A DNA stretch of 64,000 bases from contig NZ_CP050265.1 of assembly GCF_011765465.1 (NCBI RefSeq), positions 1,426,001 through 1,490,000 of the forward strand, in the 5' to 3' direction. Position numbers and translations under genes: made by a program. The notes beneath the pieces are model-generated. The model worked only from the letters and a program-made list of their open reading frames with translations. It did no database searches and was not told the origin of the DNA. Positions 56,437-63,664 of this stretch are shown here, piece by piece (the stretch's first letter is position 1; the number at the start of each line of letters is the position of its first letter). The DNA comes from Erythrobacter sp. (lineage in GTDB: Bacteria; Pseudomonadota; Alphaproteobacteria; Sphingomonadales; Sphingomonadaceae).

Positions 56437-56808
56437 TCCCAGCTGGGGGAAAGCTGGGGGTCACGTCACCGCCCTTGGTCTCGCGAGTTTCCGGATCGCG
56501 GGCGATGCGGCCGGTGAGGATTGCGATATTGGTCATGGTTGTATTCCTTCAGTTCCTCAAACCGGAGACCATCTCCGGCTTGCGAACATCTGAAAGAAGC
56601 AGGGCATGGGAGGACTGCACCGCAGGCCTGAAAGGCCGAAGGGAAACCTGTTCATGACGGGTGGTGCGGGCAGGCGCGCGAAGCGCGACAACACGGCCGT
56701 CAAAGGAACGGGTTGCGGCTCCTCAGCTGACTTGGTTCAGGACTGTTCGCGAAGAAAGCCGGATGGGTATCGGGTGCGGGTCTGAAGGGTCATATGATCC
56801 CGCTGCAA

Positions 56809-57084
56809 TCAGCTTTCGCCGTCCCTTTCCGATGCCGCCAGGATATCCATGAAGTTGCGGGCTGCTTCCCGGTCTTCCTCGTTCTCGAACGCCACATCGA
56901 GGTCGGGGGCGGACCCGAACATGTGCAGGAACGACCACAGTGCAAAGCGCTTGCCCCTGTCCTCTTCGAGGCCGAGGTCGACCCGGCAATGCTCAATCCC
57001 GGCTGCTAAAGTGTCGGGTGATATCTCAGCTATATTGGTCGAGGCAAAGTAGCGAAGGAGAAGATCATCGAGTTGCATTGGCAT
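56809..57084 (-). CDS. Small acidic conserved protein, unknown function
   Basis: A 91-residue protein starting MPMQLDDLLLRYFAST and containing LAAGIEHCRVDLGLEEDRGKRFALWSFLHMFGSAPDLDVAF and EEDREAARNFMDILAA. It is soluble, helical and acidic. ATG 57084 or 57078 may be used. Family not recognised; the style is common in sphingomonad plasmid backbones. Confidence 0.6.
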   Translation of the reverse strand: MPMQLDDLLLRYFASTNIAEISPDTLAAGIEHCRVDLGLEEDRGKRFALWSFLHMFGSAPDLDVAFENEEDREAARNFMDILAASERDGES

Positions 57085-57411
57085 TCTTGTAGCTTGGTAA
57101 ATCAGATGCGGGAACGATAAGTGCCGCACCGCTGCAATAAACAAGCGTATCCATCCACAAGGGGGTGGCTTCAGAGACGCTCAGCTATCCCGCGATGAGC
57201 AACGAAGTTGTTCCAAAGCGTACCTATGCGGGCCTGTCGTAACCCTACAATCGACTCAGAGACATCAAGTGCTTTGAAAGCTTCGCGACCCGAAGGGCTC
57301 GGAGCAGCAATGCAATGAGTTCTCTCCTTGTGGGCGGCCTCGAGATGGGCCGCCCTTTTTTCTGTTGAACGGGAGTTCATTGGCGAGAACGGCCAGAGAA
57401 CTCCCGCGCGT
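57085..57411. other. Gap with an orphan terminator
   Basis: About 330 nt without a supported gene. It contains a plus-strand intrinsic terminator (57332-57361) with no plus-strand gene upstream. A short non-coding transcript is possible; I could not identify its promoter. Confidence 0.35.
57332..57361 (+). terminator. Orphan intrinsic terminator, plus strand
   Basis: An 8-bp perfect GC stem (GGGCGGCC/GGCCGCCC), a loop of 8 nt and a run of six T. On the minus strand the T-run is missing, so it does not serve the DUF2493 gene well. It ends some plus-strand transcript that has no visible ORF. Confidence 0.7.
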
Positions 57412-58344
57412 TCACCCAGGACAGCTACCCAACGGCCCGCGACGATCAACAACCGTGATGCGCTGCTTCTTGGCCTCGATCACCAAGCGTTCGGTCACGC
57501 CATTGCCCGGAAATGCCACCACGTAGCGAGGGTTAAGACCGAGCATTTGCTCGTTGCGCTTGAATCCTGCGCAAGCCCCGAGACGGCGTTCAAGCCCGAA
57601 TGTCAGCTGCTGCACTTCGTTACGCTCGGCCCAGGATGCAGCCAGTCTGTCGGCTCCCTTACCGTCGCCTCCGTGTACGAGAAAGAGATCTGGAACGACC
57701 TCGCGCACCTTGTCTAGCGTAGCCCAGATGTTGGCCGCGTAAGTCTTGGCGTCGGCCTCGCTTTCGAAGCGGTTGCGACCACCGGCAAACACGACCGGAG
57801 TACCCTCGGGTGCAAGTGCAGCCTGACGACGTTCCTTGCGCACGCGCAGGAAATCGCGGGCATCGATCACAGCCGAAGTCATGTTCTTCAAATGGCGCGC
57901 ACGCGATCCCGATACGGGCTTCCACGAGGAACCGGTTTCGTCGCGATAGAGACCAGCTGCAACCTCACGCATCTGCTCGAACGCAAACATGCTGGCTTCA
58001 GCCGACTGGGCGCGCAGGGTCTGCTCTTCGAGGTTCGACGAATGCACTTCGGAGCCGTCGGCGGATGCCAGAAGGGCGCGGATTTCATCCGAGGCCCGGT
58101 CCACCTGGGCCAACTTGCGGCTGGCGGCGCGGTGGAAGAGATTGACAAAGCCCCAGGCGAGATCCTCAGCGTCAGCTTCGAGCGCGGTGTCGGCAAACAA
58201 TGCGAAGAGATCGGACCAAACCGCTCCGAGCGTGTGAGACATGGCGTCCTCGCAAGGGAAGTCGGCCTCGTTGAAAGGGGCAGGCGTGATCGAGAAGCCG
58301 GATAGATCGAGACCGGCAAGCTGGCTGGCGAAACTGTCATACAT
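57412..58344 (-). CDS. DUF2493 (SLOG-like) nucleotide-binding protein
   Basis: A 310-residue protein. The N-terminal 180 residues are helical (opening MYDSFASQLAGLDLSGF). The C-terminal DUF2493 domain begins GTPVVFAGGRNRFESEADAK and contains FLVHGGDGKGADRLAASWAERN and YVVAFPGNGVTERLV. The GGR and GGDGKGAD loops are the nucleotide-sugar/ADPR-type binding site of the SLOG fold. ATG 58344 has a GGAGG site. Widespread on sphingomonad plasmids; role unknown, perhaps stress or defence signalling. Confidence 0.85.
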   Translation of the reverse strand: MYDSFASQLAGLDLSGFSITPAPFNEADFPCEDAMSHTLGAVWSDLFALFADTALEADAEDLAWGFVNLFHRAASRKLAQVDRASDEIRALLASADGSEVHSSNLEEQTLRAQSAEASMFAFEQMREVAAGLYRDETGSSWKPVSGSRARHLKNMTSAVIDARDFLRVRKERRQAALAPEGTPVVFAGGRNRFESEADAKTYAANIWATLDKVREVVPDLFLVHGGDGKGADRLAASWAERNEVQQLTFGLERRLGACAGFKRNEQMLGLNPRYVVAFPGNGVTERLVIEAKKQRITVVDRRGPLGSCPG

Positions 58345-58615
58345 CTGAGTAGTCCTCCTGAGACCGGCGAATGCCGGCAGAGGAATTTCCGCGCGGGCCT
58401 GTTCGCCGTGCCCGACAAGGACCGGGACAAGGGAACGCCGCACCGCGGCAGCGGGAAACCCCGCAAGGCAAGGCTGGCGCGGGCCACACGGGCCGCAGCC
58501 TTGCGCGGGTTGCGGTGGGACCTGACCGGTCCAGGGCACAAGGACCAGCGAACAGGCTCGCGCGGGATAGTGTCGGAGTGGCGCTGGAGTTGTTTGGGAG
58601 GAATCCCGGATCGGT

Positions 58616-59344
58616 TCAGGAGCGCTCCAGAAGACCGAATTGTCCCGGCGTAAACGCAAGCACTTCTGCATGGGGGAACGCTGCGATCACGGTCAGCCGA
58701 TCACCTTCGTGGCGCAAGTGCCAGCCCCGCCCGTGATCGGGTTCCGATTTCGCGAAACCGGCCGGATCGAGCAGTGCGAGATTAATACCGTCCGGGTCCC
58801 GCGCGGAGCGCGCGCGGATGGCCTGACCGTCCGCCTCGCGCACCGACGCAGCAAGGTCCTGGCAATGCGAGTAATCGTCCGGGTCAAGCCATCGCTTGGC
58901 ATTGGCCTCGAGCGGCGGTCTGGTCGTATCGGTCAACCGCGTGACCGATACGGCTACGCAAAAGCTCAGATGCTCGATGGTCCGATTGCCGGGAACGAAC
59001 CCCGGCGAGCGGCTGTAGAACTTGAGCCGCCAGTAGGCGGTCTCGGTGATAGCGGTGCCTTCGGCTTCGCTTGCGTAGAAGATCCCGGGTCGCTCGTTTG
59101 CGCGGCGAAAACGGCTGGCAACCGTGTGGCCATAGCGAAAGGGTGAAGCAAGGAGATAGTGCAACCCGTGCGCGGACTTCGGCAAGTCCGGCTTGGCGCT
59201 ATCTGCCAGTTCTTCAAGCCGCTGTTGCTCGCCAAGGTCGGAGGTCAATCGATTGGTCGAGATGCGATGCTGTGCTTCGACTACCCGCCATACCGTCCGG
59301 CGGTAGCGGCGGAACTCAGACGCGAGCGCGGTGGGCGTCCACAT
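58616..59344 (-). CDS. RES-domain toxin
   Basis: A 242-residue protein with the RES pattern: YRRTVWRVVEAQHRISTNRL early, then FRRANERPGIFYASEAEGTAITETAYWR and later ARDPDGINLALLDPAGF. Arg, Glu and Ser positions of the RES NAD+-degrading domain (PF08808) are represented by R...E...SAR, with Ser in IRARSARDPDG. It overlaps the Xre-type antitoxin gene upstream by 29 nt, the standard order. Expected effect is NAD+ depletion, neutralised by the partner. Confidence 0.83.
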   Translation of the reverse strand: MWTPTALASEFRRYRRTVWRVVEAQHRISTNRLTSDLGEQQRLEELADSAKPDLPKSAHGLHYLLASPFRYGHTVASRFRRANERPGIFYASEAEGTAITETAYWRLKFYSRSPGFVPGNRTIEHLSFCVAVSVTRLTDTTRPPLEANAKRWLDPDDYSHCQDLAASVREADGQAIRARSARDPDGINLALLDPAGFAKSEPDHGRGWHLRHEGDRLTVIAAFPHAEVLAFTPGQFGLLERS

Positions 59345-59693
59345 AGTCGCAAACGGTGATGAGACCCTTGAAGCTGTCGACGAGATCGATCGGACGCGCA
59401 TCGAGATCGAGATTGGCGGTCGTCAGCCACGCGCGCGCAGACATGTCGTCGCTCCCGAGCAGAGCGTCGAGCGAGCGGAACAGTCGCAGGAGGAACTGAG
59501 CAGCTTCGAAAGACTTCGATTGAGGGTCGAGCTGGGCCTTGCCCGAGCGCAGGCGTGAGGCGGTCGATTCCGATACACCGAGGATTGCACCAAGCTTGGG
59601 ATTGGTGAGGCCCCAGAACTCGGCGATGCGCGCGATAGCAGAGGTGAGGACCTTGCCATCGTCGGGCTGCAATTCGAGTGGCTTCGTCGCCAT
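59316..59693 (-). CDS. Xre/MbcA/ParS-type antitoxin
   Basis: A 125-residue protein with an Xre helix-turn-helix (IAEFWGLTNPKLGAILGVSESTASRLRSGKAQLD) and a C-terminal toxin-binding domain (DALLGSDDMSARAWLTTANLDLDARPIDLVDSFKGLITVCDYVDA), the RES-Xre partner layout. ATG 59693 has an AGGACAGG site; upstream Met codons are less likely. Confidence 0.87.
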   Translation of the reverse strand: MATKPLELQPDDGKVLTSAIARIAEFWGLTNPKLGAILGVSESTASRLRSGKAQLDPQSKSFEAAQFLLRLFRSLDALLGSDDMSARAWLTTANLDLDARPIDLVDSFKGLITVCDYVDAHRARV

Positions 59694-59732
59694 AGCCTGT
59701 CCTTTCATGTGCAAGATATACACAATTGTCCC

Positions 59733-60161
59733 TCAAATGCAAGATTTCTGGCGTTCGAAGATCGCCTCTCCGTTCGAGAAACGCCCGACCATTTTGAGTT
59801 CGCCGAACATTCGTTCGAAACGCGGCGCCACTTGGGCGATCCAGTGGCGCGCACGGGCCGCGCGCGGGTGAGAGAAGTCAGCTTCCCAAAAGCGAGCATC
59901 ATCGCGAGGGGCGAGCCAGATCGCGGCAAGCCCGCAATAGGTCGATATCCCGCAATCGGCGAAGGCGTTGCGCAGAAGGATACGGTCCTCGCGACCGCGC
60001 CATCCATCGAAGGTCTCGAAGGATGGAAAGGCTGCCTTTGTGGTATCGATGATCTCGTCGACGAGGCACTCATAGACCCAGTCCGCATCGTCGTCTTCGC
60101 CGTCATCGAGCAGGCGAAAGGCTACCAATGAGCCGGTCGGATAGCTGACGGAACGTCCCAT
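59733..60161 (-). CDS. Unknown plasmid protein with Trp-rich segments
   Basis: A 142-residue soluble protein: MGRSVSYPTGSLVAFRLLDDGEDDDADWVYECLVDEI, then FDGWRGREDRILLRNAFADCGISTYCGLAAIWLAPRDD and IAQVAPRFERMFGELKMVGRFSNGEAIFERQ. Two Cys lie close together in DCGISTYC. It lies 11 nt upstream of the ArdC gene's stop side and is co-directional with it. Such ORFs recur next to ardC on alphaproteobacterial plasmids (from memory). Function unknown. Confidence 0.65.
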   Translation of the reverse strand: MGRSVSYPTGSLVAFRLLDDGEDDDADWVYECLVDEIIDTTKAAFPSFETFDGWRGREDRILLRNAFADCGISTYCGLAAIWLAPRDDARFWEADFSHPRAARARHWIAQVAPRFERMFGELKMVGRFSNGEAIFERQKSCI

Positions 60162-60172
60162 CTCACCGCTCC

Positions 60173-61102
60173 TTAGGCTGCACTAGCCAAATCGACGTCG
60201 GTCTCGCCTTCAGTTGATTGGAATTCACCCAGTTCGAGCAGCAAGGTGGCTGCCTCCTCGGCCTTTGCTGCCGCGGTCAGGATCGCGCGCTCGTCCGATT
60301 TGAGGATCTTGAGCCAAGACGCGATATAGCTCGCATGATGGTCGAGGTGGGTGACCGGAAGGCCCAGTTCAGCGCCAAGAATGGCAGACGATAGCTCGGC
60401 GATCAGTTCTTCAGCGGCATAGGCATCGCTACCGAAGCGGTTCTTGAGATCGCGATCGAGCCGCGAGGAATGCCCCGTCCAGTGCGACAGCTCATGCGCG
60501 AGTGTCGCATAGTAGTGGTCATAGGCTTCGAAGAGTTCAACAGGCGGCATGGTGACGCGGTCGCGCAGCGGCTCGTAGTATGCTTGCGCGCCGTGATGCC
60601 GCAGGTTTGCCTCGATCCGGGCGAAGAAGGCATCGAGCCGCTCTTCGCGGCCTTCGGGCTCAAGCGCGGCAACCAGAGGCTTGGGATGGTAGAATTCGGA
60701 AAGGCCATCGCACTGGTCGGCGTTGAATACCGAATAGGCCTTCAGCACGCGACGGTTCTCCGTGTCCTGCCCGCCGTCAGCGGTTTCAACTTCCTTTGTG
60801 TAGCTCTTGTAGAAGATCGCGATGGTCGACTTCTCGCCTTTGCGGACCTGACCACCGAGCTTCTGACTCTGGCGGTATGTCATCCAGTAGGGAGAGGTGT
60901 ATCCGCAGGCATCGGCCACCATACACAACCAAAAGGTGTTCATGCCGCGATAGGGCGTCCCGCAGCAACGCAAGGGGCGCGAAACCGGCAAGCCACGCCA
61001 CGGCTTGACCCAGGGCTTGGTGCCCTCTTCGAGCTTTTCAATGATGGCGGCAGTGATGCGTCCGGCTGGAGAAACTGAAGCGGTGCGGCGGGACTTGGTC
61101 AT
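60173..61102 (-). CDS. ardC: ArdC-like antirestriction protein (zincin)
   Basis: A 309-residue protein. The N-terminal ssDNA-binding domain (ITAAIIEKLEEGTKPWVKPWRG, then PYRGMNTFWLCMVA and YWMTYRQSQKLGGQVRKGEKS) is joined to a metallopeptidase domain with HELSHWTGH and a downstream AAEELIAELSSA third-ligand region. This is the ArdC layout: protection of incoming plasmid ssDNA against host restriction. ATG 61102 is preferred over the Met six codons upstream. Confidence 0.9.
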   Translation of the reverse strand: MTKSRRTASVSPAGRITAAIIEKLEEGTKPWVKPWRGLPVSRPLRCCGTPYRGMNTFWLCMVADACGYTSPYWMTYRQSQKLGGQVRKGEKSTIAIFYKSYTKEVETADGGQDTENRRVLKAYSVFNADQCDGLSEFYHPKPLVAALEPEGREERLDAFFARIEANLRHHGAQAYYEPLRDRVTMPPVELFEAYDHYYATLAHELSHWTGHSSRLDRDLKNRFGSDAYAAEELIAELSSAILGAELGLPVTHLDHHASYIASWLKILKSDERAILTAAAKAEEAATLLLELGEFQSTEGETDVDLASAA

Positions 61103-61322
61103 CGATCGTCTCCTGATCACCGGAACGGACGTGTCCGGGTTCAGGAATCAGGAAGCTCACTCTCCTCTTAGCTTCGATGTCGGCTTTGCGCCCCAATTCT
61201 GGTCGTAGGCCGCACATTGCAAGGTGCCCGAAAGCGGACCGATTGCTTTTCTGATCCGGCAGGCTGCGCCAATTTTGAGTGCTGGGTGGAAACCCGTTGG
61301 TCTGTAGCTTGAATTCGCTGGG

Positions 61323-61718
61323 CTAGCCTTCGCCCGCGAGGCTTTCCAATACCGGGCACCGATCATTGCTCGTGGTGCCACATTGCTCGATCAGTTTAGC
61401 GAGAGCGTTCTCCATACGCTCAAGGTCGGCCCGCTTCGCACGGATGTTTGCGAGGTGCTGTTCGGCGATCGATTGCACCTCATCGCAACGCACTTCCTGA
61501 CCTGGCGTTAAGTCAAGCAATGCCCGCACCTCTTCGAGGGAAAATCCGAGTTCGCGCGCGCGCCGAATGAAGCGGAGGCGCTCCGTGTCGTGAGGACCAT
61601 AGTCGCGGTAGGCGCCCCTTCTCGGCGGAGCATCGATAACGCCTATCCGTTCGTAATACCGGATTGTCTCGATGTTACACCCGGTCCGCTTCGCCACTTC
61701 GCCAATTTTCAAAGCCAA
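61323..61718 (-). CDS. merR: MerR-family metal regulator (mercury-type)
   Basis: A 131-residue regulator with the MerR winged helix (IGEVAKRTGCNIETIRYYERIGVI) and a dimerisation helix. Cys78, Cys113 and Cys121 match the three Hg(II) ligands of MerR (Cys82/117/126): the first interval (35) is conserved, the second is 8 instead of 9. Divergent from merT with the classical MerR promoter between. Hg(II) sensing is likely; another thiophilic metal is possible because of the changed loop. Confidence 0.87.
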   Translation of the reverse strand: MALKIGEVAKRTGCNIETIRYYERIGVIDAPPRRGAYRDYGPHDTERLRFIRRARELGFSLEEVRALLDLTPGQEVRCDEVQSIAEQHLANIRAKRADLERMENALAKLIEQCGTTSNDRCPVLESLAGEG

Positions 61719-61722
61719 CCTC

Positions 61723-61753
61723 TTGAGTCTGTAGTTGCTACAGACTGTAAATA
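61723..61753 (+). promoter_or_regulatory. MerR-type promoter/operator
   Basis: -35 TTGAGT and -10 TAAATA are separated by 19 bp, the over-long spacer that MerR activators correct by DNA distortion. The spacer overlaps a perfect palindrome, AGTCTGTAG and CTACAGACT around TTG, at 61726-61746. It faces the merT-like gene. The same site probably autoregulates merR. Confidence 0.9.
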
Positions 61754-61787
61754 GGTATGCGAATCGAGGTTTGCAAAAGGACGATCG

Positions 61788-62135
61788 ATGCGCGGCATCA
61801 GCACATGGTGGAACGGATTGGCGACGGGCGGGGGTATCTTTGCAGCCTTCGGGGCAGCTGCATGCTGTGCACTGCCCTTGATGCTCGCGTCGGTGGGTGT
61901 GGGCTCGGCGTGGCTTGGCAGCATCTCGCCGGTCCTGGCCCCCTATCGCGTCCCGTTGCTGACCCTGGCGTCGGCTCTTCTTCTCGCTGCGACCCTCCGT
62001 TTGCTCTGGCAGTTTCGGCAGGCACGAACATGCCCGGCGGACAGTGCATGCGGATCATCGACTTATCGAGCGCTGACCGCCATAGGAATTGCCATCGGTG
62101 CGGCGCTGCTGACAGGTGCCTTCCTCTATGGCTGA
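61788..62135 (+). CDS. merT: MerT-like mercuric transporter
   Basis: A 115-residue protein with three hydrophobic helices, the Cys pair CC in the first (AAACCALPLMLASVGVG) and a second pair CPADSAC in the cytoplasmic loop. This is the MerT pattern for moving Hg2+ across the inner membrane to the cytosol. No merP is present. It lies after the MerR promoter and overlaps the GDCCVxC gene by 8 nt. Confidence 0.82.
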   Translation: MRGISTWWNGLATGGGIFAAFGAAACCALPLMLASVGVGSAWLGSISPVLAPYRVPLLTLASALLLAATLRLLWQFRQARTCPADSACGSSTYRALTAIGIAIGAALLTGAFLYG

Positions 62136-62340
62136 TCCGATCCTGATCTCGCGCTTGCGCTGTCCCGAATGCGGTCATGAGGAGGACATGGAAATGCCGA
62201 CCAACGCTTGCCTGTTCTTCCATAACTGCGCGGGTTGCGGCGTTCGCCTTCAGCCGCTCCAAGGCGATTGCTGCGTGTTCTGCTCGTACGGCACCGTTCC
62301 CTGCCCCCCAATACAGGAAGGGGATTGCTGCCATGGCTGA
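62128..62340 (+). CDS. GDCCVxC-domain metal-binding protein
   Basis: A 70-residue Cys-rich protein: RCPECGHEEDMEMP, then CLFFHNCAGCGVRLQPLQGDCCVFCSYGTVPCPPIQ. The GDCCVxCSYG motif defines a small family of mer-like operon proteins that in some bacteria is a selenoprotein; here all positions are Cys. Probably a cytosolic metal-binding carrier between the transporter and the oxidoreductase. It overlaps both neighbours by 8 nt. Confidence 0.83.
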   Translation: MADPILISRLRCPECGHEEDMEMPTNACLFFHNCAGCGVRLQPLQGDCCVFCSYGTVPCPPIQEGDCCHG

Positions 62341-63664
62341 GGCTTTCGATTTCGTCGCCATCGGATCGGGAACTGCTGCGCAGGTCGCGGTCCACCAGAT
62401 GGCCAACGCCGGGAAGCGCTGCGCGGTTATCGATTATCGGCCTTACGGTGGCACATGTGCGCTTCGAGGGTGCGACCCGAAAAAGATGATGGTGAGCGGA
62501 GAGGAAGCGCTCGCGGCATACAGGCGAATGAAGGGGAAGGGCATCAAGGGCTCGGTTTCAATTGATTGGGCCGACCTCCAGGCATTCAAGCGCAGCTTTA
62601 CCGACCCCGTCCCTGAAAAGCAGGAAGCTCGCTACGAGCGTAAGGGCGTCGCGACTTTTCACGGCGCGGCACGCTTTGCCGGCCCCGACAGGATCGTGAT
62701 AGGCGACCGGGAACTGAGTTTCTCGCACGCTCTTATCGCAACGGGAGCAGAGCCTCGGCCGCTTGGGATCGAAGGTGAGGAATTGCTGATTCACAGCGAT
62801 GCATTCCTAGAACACAAAACCCTTCCAGATCGGATCGTATTCGTCGGCGGCGGATACATTGCCGCAGAATTTGCCCACCTCGCCGCGCGCGCCGGTGCAA
62901 AGGTCACAATCTTCCAACGAGGCCGCATTCTGAAAGCCTTCGACCCTGACACGGTCGATTGGCTCATGCCAAGTTTCGATGATCTCGGCATCGAAATTGT
63001 GGACGCTGAAGTGGACCGCGTAACGAAGAAAGGCAACGTGCTGACCGTCCATGCTGGCGACCGCAGGATCGAAGGGAGCCTGGTGGTGCACGCTGCCGGA
63101 AGAATCCCTGCGATCGGCTCGCTCGATCTGGAGGCGGGAGACGTCGCCTGTGACGCGGGTCGCTTGGCACTTACCGCCCAGCTACGGAGCCAAAGTAACC
63201 CCAAGGTCTTCGCGGCAGGTGACGCTGCTGCAAATGGCCCGCCACTGACTCCAGTCTCCAGTAACGATGCCAAGGTCGTGGTAGAAAACATACTCGATGA
63301 TACCGGTCGAACTCCGAACTATCGAGGGGTGCCAAGTGCACTTTTCACGGAGCCGCCGGCGGCCAGGGTCGGAATGCTGGAAAGCGAGGCGCGTGAGGCA
63401 GGGCTGGATTTCACGGTGCATGCTGGCTCGCACCCTGGTTGGTTCTCGGCGAGGCGGCTGAACGAAGAGATCTACGGCCACAAGCTGCTGGTCGAGAACG
63501 GAACGGGACGCATCCTTGGAGCCCACTTGGTCGGCCCTGACACCGACGAGCTCGTCAATATCTTCGGCTTGGCCATGCGCCATGGGCTAAACGCGGACGA
63601 CATCAAATCTACCATGTTCGCTTATCCGACGGCGGCCTCCGATGCAGGGTATATGTTGGGATGA
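62333..63664 (+). CDS. FAD/NAD(P)-dependent disulfide reductase (MerA-like, incomplete motifs)
   Basis: A 443-residue flavoenzyme of the glutathione reductase/MerA superfamily. It has a dinucleotide-binding GSGTAAQ, the redox pair in GGTCALRGCDPKK, NAD(P)-binding FVGGGYIAAEF and FAAGDAA. It lacks the MerA N-terminal heavy-metal domain and the C-terminal Cys-Cys. The usual HPT dyad at the end is replaced by FAYPTAASD, so the catalytic His is missing. Mercuric reduction is therefore not assured; a role in thiol/selenide redox with the GDCCVxC protein is an alternative. It overlaps the preceding gene by 8 nt. Confidence 0.82.
   Translation: MAEAFDFVAIGSGTAAQVAVHQMANAGKRCAVIDYRPYGGTCALRGCDPKKMMVSGEEALAAYRRMKGKGIKGSVSIDWADLQAFKRSFTDPVPEKQEARYERKGVATFHGAARFAGPDRIVIGDRELSFSHALIATGAEPRPLGIEGEELLIHSDAFLEHKTLPDRIVFVGGGYIAAEFAHLAARAGAKVTIFQRGRILKAFDPDTVDWLMPSFDDLGIEIVDAEVDRVTKKGNVLTVHAGDRRIEGSLVVHAAGRIPAIGSLDLEAGDVACDAGRLALTAQLRSQSNPKVFAAGDAAANGPPLTPVSSNDAKVVVENILDDTGRTPNYRGVPSALFTEPPAARVGMLESEAREAGLDFTVHAGSHPGWFSARRLNEEIYGHKLLVENGTGRILGAHLVGPDTDELVNIFGLAMRHGLNADDIKSTMFAYPTAASDAGYMLG

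Larger units (their letters stand above)
55202..56468 (+). mobile_element. IS3-family (IS407-like) insertion sequence, copy 2
   Basis: Same 1267-bp element as 36518-37784, same orientation, one visible base difference. Termini TGACGTGACCCCC and inverted complement. It inserted into ssb, flanked by CCGC duplications, so this copy arrived by transposition. The intact duplication suggests a recent event. Confidence 0.95.
54867..56536 (-). pseudogene. ssb: Single-stranded DNA-binding protein gene split by an IS copy
   Basis: Two fragments separated by the IS at 55202-56468. The 5' part starts at ATG 56536 and encodes MTNIAILTGRIARDPETRETKGG; the 3' part (55201-54867) continues GTNVTGITVVTDRPARD...FHRVTCFNGLAKTVGQYC...DFLSRG. 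Removing the IS and one 4-bp repeat restores a 132-residue OB-fold protein without frameshift. It lacks the acidic DDDIPF tail of chromosomal SSB and ends DAPEID. The insertion follows residue 23 and removes function. Confidence 0.92.

Noticed and set aside
36518..56468. Classical composite transposon
   Set aside because: The outer flanking 4-mers (ATCG and CCGC) do not match, and ssb lies across the right copy, so the block did not arrive as one transposition unit at these ends.
62333..63664. Naming the flavoprotein merA
   Set aside because: The redox CxxxxC is present, but the C-terminal Cys pair, the HPT histidine and the N-terminal metal domain are missing.
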